The position numbers and the translations under genes were made by a program. Positions 1 through 6,651 of a stretch of DNA of 6,958 nucleotides are shown here, piece by piece. The notes beneath the pieces were generated by a model. It was not told the DNA's origin. It saw nothing but the letters and a program-made list of their open reading frames with translations, and did not search any database. The first letter of the stretch is position 1. Every line of letters begins with the position of its first letter. This stretch comes from an uncultured Chthoniobacterales bacterium. Its GTDB lineage: Bacteria > Verrucomicrobiota > Verrucomicrobiia > Chthoniobacterales > UBA10450. The stretch is taken from NCBI GenBank assembly GCA_955652255.1, contig CATPAW010000055.1:1-6958 (forward strand), read 5' to 3'.

Positions 1-274
1 GCAATCCGGTTACGCGATCCTTGACCTCACCGCGCGCGGTAAGCACCAGAACACGGCTGGTGACATGTCGCGAGCGCAGGCGGCGCAACACTTCAAAACC
101 GTTCATCCGGGGCAGGCCGATATCTAGCACGATCAAATCAAAAGCGGCGCCCACCACTTCGTGCAGAGCGACTTCGCCATCGTGAATTACAACCGGATCA
201 TGACCAGCCTCGATCAGCGCCGAATCGATGTGTCGCGCCAATCGGACTTCATCTTCGACAATAAGGACGCGCAT
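1..274 (-). CDS. Response regulator, OmpR-like, receiver domain (3' part cut off by window edge)
   Basis: This is the N-terminal 91 residues of a two-component response regulator; the output domain lies outside the window. The ATG at 274-272 opens MRVLIVEDE, which carries the acidic pocket residues (E7, D8) of a CheY-like receiver. The phospho-acceptor is D51 in IVLDIGLPRMNG, and the conserved Thr is T79 in LVLTAR. The stretch from 85 (KDRVTGL) matches the region just before the usual GADDYL motif of OmpR/PhoB-type regulators, so a winged-helix DNA-binding domain is expected downstream but is not seen. The gene starts 22 bases after the barrel gene stops, and that gap has only a weak GGG well upstream of the ATG as a ribosome site. 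Its likely partner is the histidine kinase at 3298-1511 in the same run, although the barrel gene separates the two. The receiver assignment is secure; subfamily and regulon are inferred. Confidence 0.93.
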   Translation of the reverse strand, partial: MRVLIVEDEVRLARHIDSALIEAGHDPVVIHDGEVALHEVVGAAFDLIVLDIGLPRMNGFEVLRRLRSRHVTSRVLVLTARGEVKDRVTGL

Positions 275-296
275 GAATTTTTAAAAGGCCCGATAT

Positions 297-1514
297 TTAG
301 AAGCGCACTGTGAATTGTGCGGCGAGCATATGGTTGTCATCGCGCGGACCTGTGGTTTCCTGCTGAAAGCTGTATTGCACCTTTAGTTGAGCATGGGTTG
401 TGAAACGATAGGCAATCGCAGCATCTACCCGCCCGAGATCATCACCCCACCGAACGCGACCGCCTGCGCCGTCGGGCACGGTATCGAACAGTTGCTGGTT
501 CCAGCGGAGCGCGGCAAAAAACTGGGGCGTGAATTTATATTTCACCTCAAAATAGTATGCGAATGTATCCGCGTCGCCGACGCGTGGAATTTCGAAACGC
601 GCTTCGTAAAATTCCGCCCACAGTTGCAGATGATGCCAGGCGAAGCTGACATCCTGGCCGAGGACGAACTCCCGATAATCGCCGATATCGCGCCCACGCG
701 GCAATGTGTGTTCAGCTTCGGGCCGGAAGTACGCGCCGTCGCCTGCCGATAAACCAAAATTCCACATTTGATTCGGCCGGAAGCCAAGGTGCGCATCGAA
801 GGTCGGATGATCGAAACCAACTGCGGTGACATCCCACGACTCCGGACGTGAGGAGAGCGAGGAATTTTTGATTTCCGCCGCGTAATCAAATTTTCCAAGC
901 CGCCCTGAGACGGAAATACCGCTTGTGTAACTTGGTCCCCAAATCACCGGACTGAATTCGTACTTTTCATTGTTGAACCTGTGGACGAAATCGAGCGGCG
1001 ACGCGGGCGCGGATTTGTCCTGGATCGGGGTGACGTTTTCATAAACAAGCGGCGCGTTGACGAACGGATTTTCCCACGACAAATTCCGCGTGACCCAATT
1101 GCCGACAACGGTTGCGAACTTGCCGACTTGCAAAGTGAAGCGACCGTCCTCCCACGGGGTAACCCGAAGCGCATACTGGTCCAGACGAATCTGGGCGCCG
1201 TGATCGCTCGGATCGAAACCGCGATCGAGTCGCGACTGCGCGAAAAAATAAACGTGCGGGCCGAATTGAGCGTCGAGGAAAAATGTCAGGCGCGGGTTGA
1301 AGAGATTGTCGATGTTGCTGTCGATGAGCCCGGGTGCTGGCTGCTGGAAATGATAAAGCTCGACATCGATCGTGCCGCTCAGACGCGCCCGAAGATTATC
1401 TTGGAACGCAGCGATAGTGAGCGAGTTATCGAGGCGATCAAGAACGTCATCGATCTCAAATGCGCTCGCCGCGCAAACGAAAAGGCAGAAGCTGAGCGCG
1501 CGAAGTAGCTTCAT
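297..1514 (-). CDS. Outer-membrane beta-barrel, porin-like protein
   Basis: A 405-residue exported protein, most likely an outer-membrane channel or barrel. Residues 1-18 form a short signal peptide (KLLR, then a hydrophobic core ending CAASA) with probable cleavage before F19. The mature part has many short alternating aromatic/polar strands (for example around 75-92, 106-119, 125-135, 200-216, 288-307, 317-328, 332-341, 365-383). It ends in a last strand, AAQFTVRF, whose C-terminal Phe is the classic signal for barrel insertion by the BAM machinery. Aromatic residues are abundant, as in barrel girdles. The segment around 122-165 (DGRFTLQVGKFATVVGNW, then ENPF and YEN) resembles the outward loop and strand pattern of porin-like proteins of the phosphate-selective or DUF type, but I cannot name a family. 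Its ATG overlaps the kinase TGA by ATGA, suggesting translational coupling. The substrate is unknown; a role as the regulated output of the neighbouring two-component system is inference. Confidence 0.85.
   Translation of the reverse strand: MKLLRALSFCLFVCAASAFEIDDVLDRLDNSLTIAAFQDNLRARLSGTIDVELYHFQQPAPGLIDSNIDNLFNPRLTFFLDAQFGPHVYFFAQSRLDRGFDPSDHGAQIRLDQYALRVTPWEDGRFTLQVGKFATVVGNWVTRNLSWENPFVNAPLVYENVTPIQDKSAPASPLDFVHRFNNEKYEFSPVIWGPSYTSGISVSGRLGKFDYAAEIKNSSLSSRPESWDVTAVGFDHPTFDAHLGFRPNQMWNFGLSAGDGAYFRPEAEHTLPRGRDIGDYREFVLGQDVSFAWHHLQLWAEFYEARFEIPRVGDADTFAYYFEVKYKFTPQFFAALRWNQQLFDTVPDGAGGRVRWGDDLGRVDAAIAYRFTTHAQLKVQYSFQQETTGPRDDNHMLAAQFTVRF
1511..1514 (-). other. ATGA stop/start overlap, kinase gene to outer-membrane barrel gene
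   Basis: The kinase TGA overlaps the barrel ATG, again without a recognisable Shine-Dalgarno sequence upstream. A barrel is normally needed in far more copies than a kinase. Strict coupling therefore suggests either low-level barrel production or an additional internal promoter that I cannot identify. Confidence 0.85.
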
Positions 1515-3298
1515 CCGAGTTTATCGGCGCGGCTTGCTGCTGGTTGTGAAGCGCAAAGACGCAGCTCGAACTCCGTCCAATCATCGTCGGAACAAACTAG
1601 CTTTAAATCGCCTCTGTGTAATCGGGTGAGTTCGCGCGCCAAATTCAAACCGAGGCCGTGACCGGAAACAGGTGAGCGGGTTACGTCGCCGTGGAAGCGT
1701 TTGAAAATGTGTTCCTGCGCAGCGCGCGCAATGAGCTGGCCGGTGTTGCCGATGGTGAGGACAACGTCATTATTTGTTTGGCGTGCCGCAACTCGAATGC
1801 GCCCACGCGGTCGATTGTACTTCAGCGCGTTCTCCAAAAGATTTTGCACAATGAGAGAGGTGTATTGTTTTTCGCCGGCAACATACAATTCAGCTGGGAG
1901 TTTTTTCTCGATTTGCACATCGACCGAATCAGGAAGCGCGCTGAGATCATCGAGCCATTCTTCGACAAGTTGACTGAGATTTATCGGCTCGGATTTAATC
2001 TGGAGATGACCAGCGTCTAGCCGCGAGAGGAGAAGCAAATCGTCGATGACGCCGGTCAATCGATGAGTTTGGTGAAGGAGCGCGGACAATTCTTCGTAAA
2101 CTTCCAGTTTGAAATCTTCGCGCGTGAGCAAGCTCTCGAGCCCGGCGCGAAGGACTGTCACTGGAGTCTTCAATTGGTGTGAGGCATTGGCGGAATATCT
2201 TGTCGATCTTTTCAACTCCTCACTGGTGGACGCGAGCGCGGCTTCGGCGCGTCTTCGGCGCACGCGATTCGTCTCCGAATCCACGGCCAGCTTCTCAACC
2301 GGGACGGATAGGCGCATAGCGGTAAAATGACTGGCGACGAAACCGCCGAGCAAAAGCAACACGCTTGCACCCCCAATCTGCCAGCGCAGTCGATGCTGCC
2401 GGGCAATGGAATCGGCCAGCGAATAAATGCAAATTTCGTAGGCGGGCGCAAAGAGCGAATTCGGATTGAGCCGCTTGTAAAATAATAGCTGCGGCGCGCC
2501 ATTCACATAGACGGTGAAATTACTCTGTGCCCGATCGGACTTCGCGATTGCGTCGCTTATTTCCGCACCGAGCGCAGCTTCCGCCGAGGCCGGGAGGAAT
2601 AGCAGGTACAACCGGCCATTGACCCAAATGCCACTTATCATTGCGGCGCCGGCGCGCTTAAGGGCGAGCTCGAAAGGTTTAAATCCAGCGACGAACGCGG
2701 AAATGACGCTGCCCGTGTCTGTGGAAAAAATCGGAACGACCATTATTTCGTCAACAACCGCTTTAGGGCCATCAGCATTTTCGGGGAGATAACCGATTTG
2801 CTGCATCTGAGGCAATTTTTTCAAAGCCAACTGCGCCTCCGCATCTCCACCCAATTCACCGACCTCCTTTGGATTTGGCGGCGACAGAACGGCCCCGTTT
2901 TCATCTAAGAAACGATAGAACTTGGCGTGAAGTGAGTGCGCGGCTTGTTCCGGCGCTGGCTCCTCGCGTTCCATCAAATCGCGCAATTCGTCCTTGGCGC
3001 TCGGATACAAAAGATCGAGAGCGTTGTCTTCGAGCGCCGCATGGATTCTTGGCTTCAACGCCAGCGCGCGGCAACGCTCGGCCAGCGCCGCGTGGCGCAA
3101 TTCCCGAAGTTTGTCCAGTGAAGAAAGTTCGGCCTGAAAATTCTGCTGCAAATCACGTTCTGCCGTTGCCGCGACGTTGCGCTGAGCAAGATAAAGCCCG
3201 AGAGCCGTCAGCCCCGAAGTCACCAGCATCATCGCCGCCAACAACTTCGCCCGAAAACTCGCCGCGCTCCGCTTATTTGTCTCGGCTACATAATTCAT
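1511..3298 (-). CDS. Membrane sensor histidine kinase (HisKA/HATPase_c)
   Basis: A 595-residue sensor kinase of the inner membrane. TM1 is about residues 18-38 and TM2 about 306-328, enclosing an extracytoplasmic region of about 265 residues. That region begins with a charged helical stretch (about 45-130), followed by a mixed alpha/beta part with FYRFLDENG near 127-135 and VVPIFSTDTG near 187-196. This layout is reminiscent of CACHE-type sensors, but the fold is not proven. A short charged helical linker (about 331-365) leads to the dimerisation domain with the H-box SHQLKTP; the phospho-acceptor is H374. The ATPase domain has an N-box NLLENALKYN (486-495), a variant G1 box NTGQLI (518-523) in place of D-x-G-x-G, an F-box IFKRF (531-535) and an intact G2 box GHGLGLNLA (546-554). 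The kinase start overlaps the cupredoxin stop, and its stop overlaps the barrel start (ATGA at both ends). It probably phosphorylates the regulator at 274-1. Confidence 0.95.
   Translation of the reverse strand: MNYVAETNKRSAASFRAKLLAAMMLVTSGLTALGLYLAQRNVAATAERDLQQNFQAELSSLDKLRELRHAALAERCRALALKPRIHAALEDNALDLLYPSAKDELRDLMEREEPAPEQAAHSLHAKFYRFLDENGAVLSPPNPKEVGELGGDAEAQLALKKLPQMQQIGYLPENADGPKAVVDEIMVVPIFSTDTGSVISAFVAGFKPFELALKRAGAAMISGIWVNGRLYLLFLPASAEAALGAEISDAIAKSDRAQSNFTVYVNGAPQLLFYKRLNPNSLFAPAYEICIYSLADSIARQHRLRWQIGGASVLLLLGGFVASHFTAMRLSVPVEKLAVDSETNRVRRRRAEAALASTSEELKRSTRYSANASHQLKTPVTVLRAGLESLLTREDFKLEVYEELSALLHQTHRLTGVIDDLLLLSRLDAGHLQIKSEPINLSQLVEEWLDDLSALPDSVDVQIEKKLPAELYVAGEKQYTSLIVQNLLENALKYNRPRGRIRVAARQTNNDVVLTIGNTGQLIARAAQEHIFKRFHGDVTRSPVSGHGLGLNLARELTRLHRGDLKLVCSDDDWTEFELRLCASQPAASRADKLG
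3295..3298 (-). other. ATGA stop/start overlap, cupredoxin gene to kinase gene
   Basis: The cupredoxin TGA overlaps the kinase ATG. No purine-rich ribosome site precedes the ATG (the 20 bases before it are pyrimidine- and GT-rich), so kinase synthesis probably relies on re-initiation after the cupredoxin. This would tie the levels of the two proteins together. Confidence 0.85.
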
Positions 3299-3939
3299 GG
3301 AAAATCAACGCGCACTGTCTCGCCGCGCTTCAATTCCACGAGCTGTTCGTGCGTGGTCTTGCTGTCGATCCAAGCCTTGAGCGTGTAATGACCGGAAGGA
3401 AGTCCGCGCAGCCGAAATCGCCCCTCCCCATCTGTCATGGCAAAATGTGGAGTGTTAAGAACGAGAATAAGGCCGCGCATGTGCTCGTGGATATCACAGC
3501 GAAGCGCCACTAGCCCGGCCTTGTCAAAAATCTCCGACGGGATTGGTCTCTCCTCCGGGCGATAGCGGCCAAGATCGAATCGCTTCGCGGGAGAGTACGA
3601 AAAAATGCTGTGATAGGTATCGTCGAGGTTTGGGAACTCAACTCTTGTGCCGACTTGCACTGGCAGGAGCGATGGAATGAATGTCAAATCTTTTTGCACG
3701 ATCTGTTTCGTAGGAGGCGAAGTTTGTTTTGGAAAAGAGCCATCCAGATAAACCACCGCCAACGGCGGCTGGGTCGAGAGAACGCCACTATGCGTAACAA
3801 TCTCGTAGCGCTTCGCCATCACCGGCGCCGAATGCGATTTCGGCAGTTCCACGCGCCCCTCTAAAACTGAGTCCGCCAAAACCGAAATGGAAAGAAGAAC
3901 GAAGACCAGGTTGAACCAAACGAGTCCGGGCAAGCGCAT
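3295..3939 (-). CDS. Secreted cupredoxin (amicyanin/plastocyanin-like) with carboxypeptidase-regulatory-like C-terminus
   Basis: A 214-residue periplasmic protein. Residues 1-22 form a signal peptide (hydrophobic 6-20, cleavage likely after VLA). The middle (about 80-162) is a type I copper domain. It holds NLDDTYHSIFSYS with H110, then RCDIHEHM with C148, H151 and M154. The C-x2-H-x2-M spacing is that of amicyanin, and together with H110 it supplies the four usual type I copper ligands. A long 37-residue insert separates H110 from C148. The C-terminal part (about 168-214; TDGEGRFRLRGLPSGHYTLK) is a small beta-sandwich typical of carboxypeptidase-regulatory-like or transthyretin-like repeats. 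Such proteins are often annotated as methylamine-utilisation or plastocyanin-like proteins in environmental Gram-negatives, but no methylamine dehydrogenase genes are visible here. The gene starts 9 bases after the reductase stop, and its TGA overlaps the kinase ATG. It may carry electrons, bind copper, or present a signal to the kinase; these roles are inferred. Confidence 0.88.
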   Translation of the reverse strand: MRLPGLVWFNLVFVLLSISVLADSVLEGRVELPKSHSAPVMAKRYEIVTHSGVLSTQPPLAVVYLDGSFPKQTSPPTKQIVQKDLTFIPSLLPVQVGTRVEFPNLDDTYHSIFSYSPAKRFDLGRYRPEERPIPSEIFDKAGLVALRCDIHEHMRGLILVLNTPHFAMTDGEGRFRLRGLPSGHYTLKAWIDSKTTHEQLVELKRGETVRVDFP

Positions 3940-3948
3940 CTCAATGAT

Positions 3949-4719
3949 CTAACGCGTTCTGATTGTCGATGTTGCGCGCTTTCTCCGGTAGATGCGATAA
4001 GTCAAGAAACATTCGTCGCCGACCACGCGCATGTCGATCAACGAACAACGGACGCTGGCGGGCAGGAATGTCTTGTCCAAACCGGTAAGGGTCGGCGCGT
4101 TGGCTCCGCCAAACAGATAAGGTGCGATCGTGAGATTGAGTCGATCGACCAGCCCGCGCTCCAAAAGCGAACGGAAAAGCGTTGCGCCACCTTCGCAAGC
4201 GACCGTGCGCACGTTGTATACACTGCGCAGCTTCTGCAACATCGCGACAAGATCGACATGTTGGGATTTCGTTAAATGCAGCGTCGCTTTTTCACGAAGC
4301 GCCGTCTGAATCTTTTTCGGCATCCGCGTAGTCGAAAAAATAAGAATCGGCGAGATATCGGTTTGAAAAATCTTAAGTTGATTGTCGATCTTTCCTTCGT
4401 TCGAGACGATCACGCGAATCGGATAAGGTGTCTGACCGCGCGTGGTTCTCGCTTTACACAAATCTGTTTTTGGCAACCCGAGACGGACGTTGTCACGCCT
4501 GAGGGTGCTATGACCGATCAAGACGGCGTCGGCCAATGCGCGCCGGCGAAACAAGTGCAGCTTGTCTTCGCGTGAAGTGAAATCGACCGGCGAGAAATTA
4601 CGCGTGGTGATCTTGCCATCGACTGTCATGGCAAAGGTCGCGCTGACAAATGGACGGTGCGATTTTCGCGGCGCGCATGGCGATCTTCGGGCGGATTTAC
4701 TTCGGCTCGCTGATTTCAT
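3949..4719 (-). CDS. RibD C-terminal-domain reductase (stand-alone)
   Basis: A cytosolic pyridine-nucleotide-dependent reductase of the RibD_C/dihydrofolate-reductase-like fold, the family that reduces the ribosylamino-pyrimidine in riboflavin synthesis. With the start at 4719 it is 256 residues. FVSATFAMTVDGKI (about 24-37) is the opening strand with its conserved DGK. ADAVLIGHSTLRRDN (about 63-77) is the nucleotide/substrate loop. VACEGGATLF (about 173-182) and GLVDRLNLTIAPYLFGG (about 189-205) are the C-terminal signature. The deaminase half of bifunctional RibD is absent. The frame is open back to an ATG at 4764, which would add 15 residues and overlap the upstream gene by 68 bases. I prefer the ATG at 4719 (overlap 23 bases), but even this leaves a basic, Arg/Ser-rich lead of about 22 residues before the domain, and neither start has a good ribosome site. 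The substrate may be a riboflavin intermediate or another heterocycle; no other rib gene is in view. Confidence 0.85.
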   Translation of the reverse strand: MKSASRSKSARRSPCAPRKSHRPFVSATFAMTVDGKITTRNFSPVDFTSREDKLHLFRRRALADAVLIGHSTLRRDNVRLGLPKTDLCKARTTRGQTPYPIRVIVSNEGKIDNQLKIFQTDISPILIFSTTRMPKKIQTALREKATLHLTKSQHVDLVAMLQKLRSVYNVRTVACEGGATLFRSLLERGLVDRLNLTIAPYLFGGANAPTLTGLDKTFLPASVRCSLIDMRVVGDECFLTYRIYRRKRATSTIRTR

Positions 4720-5725
4720 GCTCGAGTGTCGCGACTTCCCGCTGCATCTCGCGCAAGCGTACATGTCGCGGCACGCCGCTTGGTTTGTAGAAGAAATAGA
4801 CGATCGCGCCTGGAACGCAGCTGACGAGGATGATCAGAAAACTGAGTGAGCCGATGAGCACGGCCACTCCTTCTGGAACGCCGCAAAGTTGGTGGAGCAT
4901 GGTCTGCAGAACTCTTTCGCGAAGGCCGACACCAGCGAAACTGATAGGCAGCGCCGAGATCGTCCGCTCAATCGGCATCACGGCAAAGAAATTAGTCACA
5001 GGCACATCAGCGCGTAATGCGTAGGCCGCGCAAAGGAAAGTGGTGAAGGTAGCGAGGTGCGCGACGAGGGATGCGCCAAAAGCGATCAACGTTGCAAACC
5101 AATGACGTGCGTAGAGATGATAAGCGGCGGCGATCTCGATCAGTTTTTCACGGCCGGGAAATTTTTGCGGTAGCAAATGAAAAAGGTTGAACCCGCTGAT
5201 GACGAAGCTGGCAAGCAAACCGGCGATCGAAGTGCCGAGAAGAACGAGCAGAAACCAAAGTAACCGGCGCGTTTCGGGAGTTTGCGAAAGCAGATCGAAC
5301 CGCAGACTAACGAGCGTCGCAGTAATCGCAACCAACGCGACTAAGCCGATGAACCGATCAAAGACGACGGCAAGCAGCGCGCCGGCTTTGCGATCGGGGG
5401 TTTCTTTGAGCAGCAGGTAACTCTTGATGATGTCGCCGCCGGTGCCGCCAGGCAGGAACTGATTGTAAAACATTCCGATCAGGAACAGACCGGACAGCCG
5501 CGGAAGACTTAGACGAATGCCCTGAACCTTAAGCAGAACCTGCCAGCGAAAAGCGGCGGCTATCTCTACCACGGCATACGCAAAAACTCCGGCGGCGACC
5601 CAGTGATAACGCGCGTGGCTGAGCGCTTGCTCCATCTCCTTGCGTTTGTTCGGGTCGTGATAAACCAAAAACAGCAACGCGATAGTGACGGCGAGCTGGA
5701 AAATTGTGATGAGGATTTTTTTCAT
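4697..5725 (-). CDS. Flippase-like integral membrane protein (UPF0104 / LPG-synthase transmembrane family)
   Basis: A 342-residue polytopic inner-membrane protein. The family hallmark FYNQFLPGGTGGD is at about 86-98, preceded by hydrophobic helices near 4-21, 42-58 and 74-85. Further helices are near 118-140, 156-178, 206-235 and 286-312. The second conserved block, ERTISALPISFAGVGLRE at about 253-270, is also typical. Members share the membrane domain of lysylphosphatidylglycerol synthase (MprF) without the aminoacyl-transferase half. They are thought to move or bind lipid-linked substrates, though the precise job of most is unknown. The C-terminus (about 318-342) is a charged cytosolic tail with a short helix. 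The frame extends upstream to 5944, but that part would lie wholly inside the preceding gene and reads as low-complexity Arg/Ser/Ala sequence. The MKKILITIF start at 5725, which overlaps the previous stop as ATGA, is therefore chosen. It sits next to a sugar-isomerase-like enzyme, so a lipid- or sugar-linked pathway is possible but unproven. Confidence 0.9.
   Translation of the reverse strand: MKKILITIFQLAVTIALLFLVYHDPNKRKEMEQALSHARYHWVAAGVFAYAVVEIAAAFRWQVLLKVQGIRLSLPRLSGLFLIGMFYNQFLPGGTGGDIIKSYLLLKETPDRKAGALLAVVFDRFIGLVALVAITATLVSLRFDLLSQTPETRRLLWFLLVLLGTSIAGLLASFVISGFNLFHLLPQKFPGREKLIEIAAAYHLYARHWFATLIAFGASLVAHLATFTTFLCAAYALRADVPVTNFFAVMPIERTISALPISFAGVGLRERVLQTMLHQLCGVPEGVAVLIGSLSFLIILVSCVPGAIVYFFYKPSGVPRHVRLREMQREVATLEHEISEPK
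5722..5725 (-). other. ATGA stop/start overlap, TIM-barrel gene to flippase-like gene
   Basis: The TGA of the TIM-barrel gene and the ATG of the membrane-protein gene share bases (tcat on the plus strand). Such overlaps commonly couple translation of the second gene to the first by re-initiation. The overlap also supports choosing 5725 as the start over the upstream in-frame extension. Confidence 0.85.
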
Positions 5726-6633
5726 GCGCCGAAATGTTCTTTCCAAGCTTCGACCGAGCGTCGGATTTCCACGGCGGTTTTGCGAGGACTCATTTCCCAA
5801 ACCAATACGCACTCGCGCGGCAGAAGCGGAACAAGCTTCACAAGATCGACATCGCCGGCGAAAGGCGGCTGATGGTCCTGGGCCGGCCAAATGCAGTCCT
5901 GGACATGACAACCAAAAGTGCGCGGAGCGATTTGCCGCAGCCACTCGGCGTGATCGACAAACGCCAGGTTCTCCTTGATCTGGATGTGGCCAAAGTCGTG
6001 CCAGTAACCGAGTTGCGGTGAGTTGAATTCATCGAGCAATACCGGCAATTCGCGCTCGGTCGGAATTTCTTCATAGCCACGCCGCCCTTCCACGCCGAGT
6101 TTGACGTTTTTCGAAGCCGCGTAATCAACGATGCGCCGCACGCAATCCCTCACACGCTTGAGACAGGCAGGCGCGGCCGACTCACGTTTTTGCACCGCAC
6201 GGATTTTTCGACGGACATATTCACGAGAAAGCAATTTGCCGCTTTTGGCCAGCTCGATGAGCGAATCGGTGATCGAGTTCATCGGTACCTCGCCCAAATG
6301 CATGACGACGAAAGGGGCGCGGAGACGCTCGGCGAAATCGATTGTCTGAAGAGTTTGTTTGACCGCGCGTTCGCGTTCTTTGGAATAGGCCGAAGAAAAT
6401 TGGTAACAGTCAGGAGACGCGCCCAAGACTTCCACCGGAAGCGGACAAAAATTGTGCAGGCTGCTGAATTTGATTCTCCCTGCGTCGTACATTTCTTGAA
6501 TTCCGGGCATAAGCGAGATGCGAATGCCGTGGCCGAGCTCCACATGATCGAAGCCAAGATCGACAATCTCGCGGAGCATTTTATCACCGGCCGTATGACG
6601 GTGAGAATTCCAGCAAGTGGAAAAGGAAATCAT
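5722..6633 (-). CDS. Xylose-isomerase-like TIM-barrel protein (AP endonuclease family 2)
   Basis: A 303-residue, probably cytosolic, metal-dependent TIM barrel of the superfamily that includes endonuclease IV, sugar epimerases and inosose dehydratase. It has the strand-end residues expected around the barrel mouth: E32 in HVELGHG, H60 in SLHNFCP, H112 in VMHLGE, E182 in LGVEGR, H212/D213/H216 in YWHDFGH, H243 with D246 in GCHVQD, and E280 in VWEMSP. These are the usual metal and acid-base positions, so the enzyme looks active. I would expect an isomerase or epimerase acting on a sugar or polyol rather than DNA repair, but the substrate cannot be read from sequence. An insert of about 25 charged residues (about 130-155) lies between the H112 and E182 strands. 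The gene begins 18 bases after the transporter stop, with a weak AGG about 6 bases before the ATG, and its TGA overlaps the start of the flippase-like gene. Confidence 0.9.
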   Translation of the reverse strand: MISFSTCWNSHRHTAGDKMLREIVDLGFDHVELGHGIRISLMPGIQEMYDAGRIKFSSLHNFCPLPVEVLGASPDCYQFSSAYSKERERAVKQTLQTIDFAERLRAPFVVMHLGEVPMNSITDSLIELAKSGKLLSREYVRRKIRAVQKRESAAPACLKRVRDCVRRIVDYAASKNVKLGVEGRRGYEEIPTERELPVLLDEFNSPQLGYWHDFGHIQIKENLAFVDHAEWLRQIAPRTFGCHVQDCIWPAQDHQPPFAGDVDLVKLVPLLPRECVLVWEMSPRKTAVEIRRSVEAWKEHFGA

Positions 6634-6651
6634 GATCGGCCTAACAGAAAG

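Noticed and set aside
275..296. Possible promoter or terminator between the barrel and regulator genes
   Set aside because: The 22-base gap has an AT-rich patch but no paired -35/-10 elements and no inverted repeat followed by a T run.
981..1508. Plus-strand open frame of 175 codons
   Set aside because: It is fully antisense to the barrel gene. Its charged Arg/Glu/Val-rich sequence mirrors the codon pattern of the real gene rather than a protein family.
2869..3513. Plus-strand open frame of 214 codons
   Set aside because: It lies opposite the kinase and cupredoxin genes, which have clear domains and motifs. Its translation is Arg/Pro/Ser-rich without recognisable motifs, as expected of antisense frames in GC-rich DNA.
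5726..5944. N-terminal extension of the flippase-like protein by 73 residues
   Set aside because: The extension lies wholly inside the TIM-barrel gene, reads as low-complexity Arg/Ala/Ser sequence, and is not hydrophobic like the family's N-terminus. The ATGA overlap at 5725 gives a natural start.
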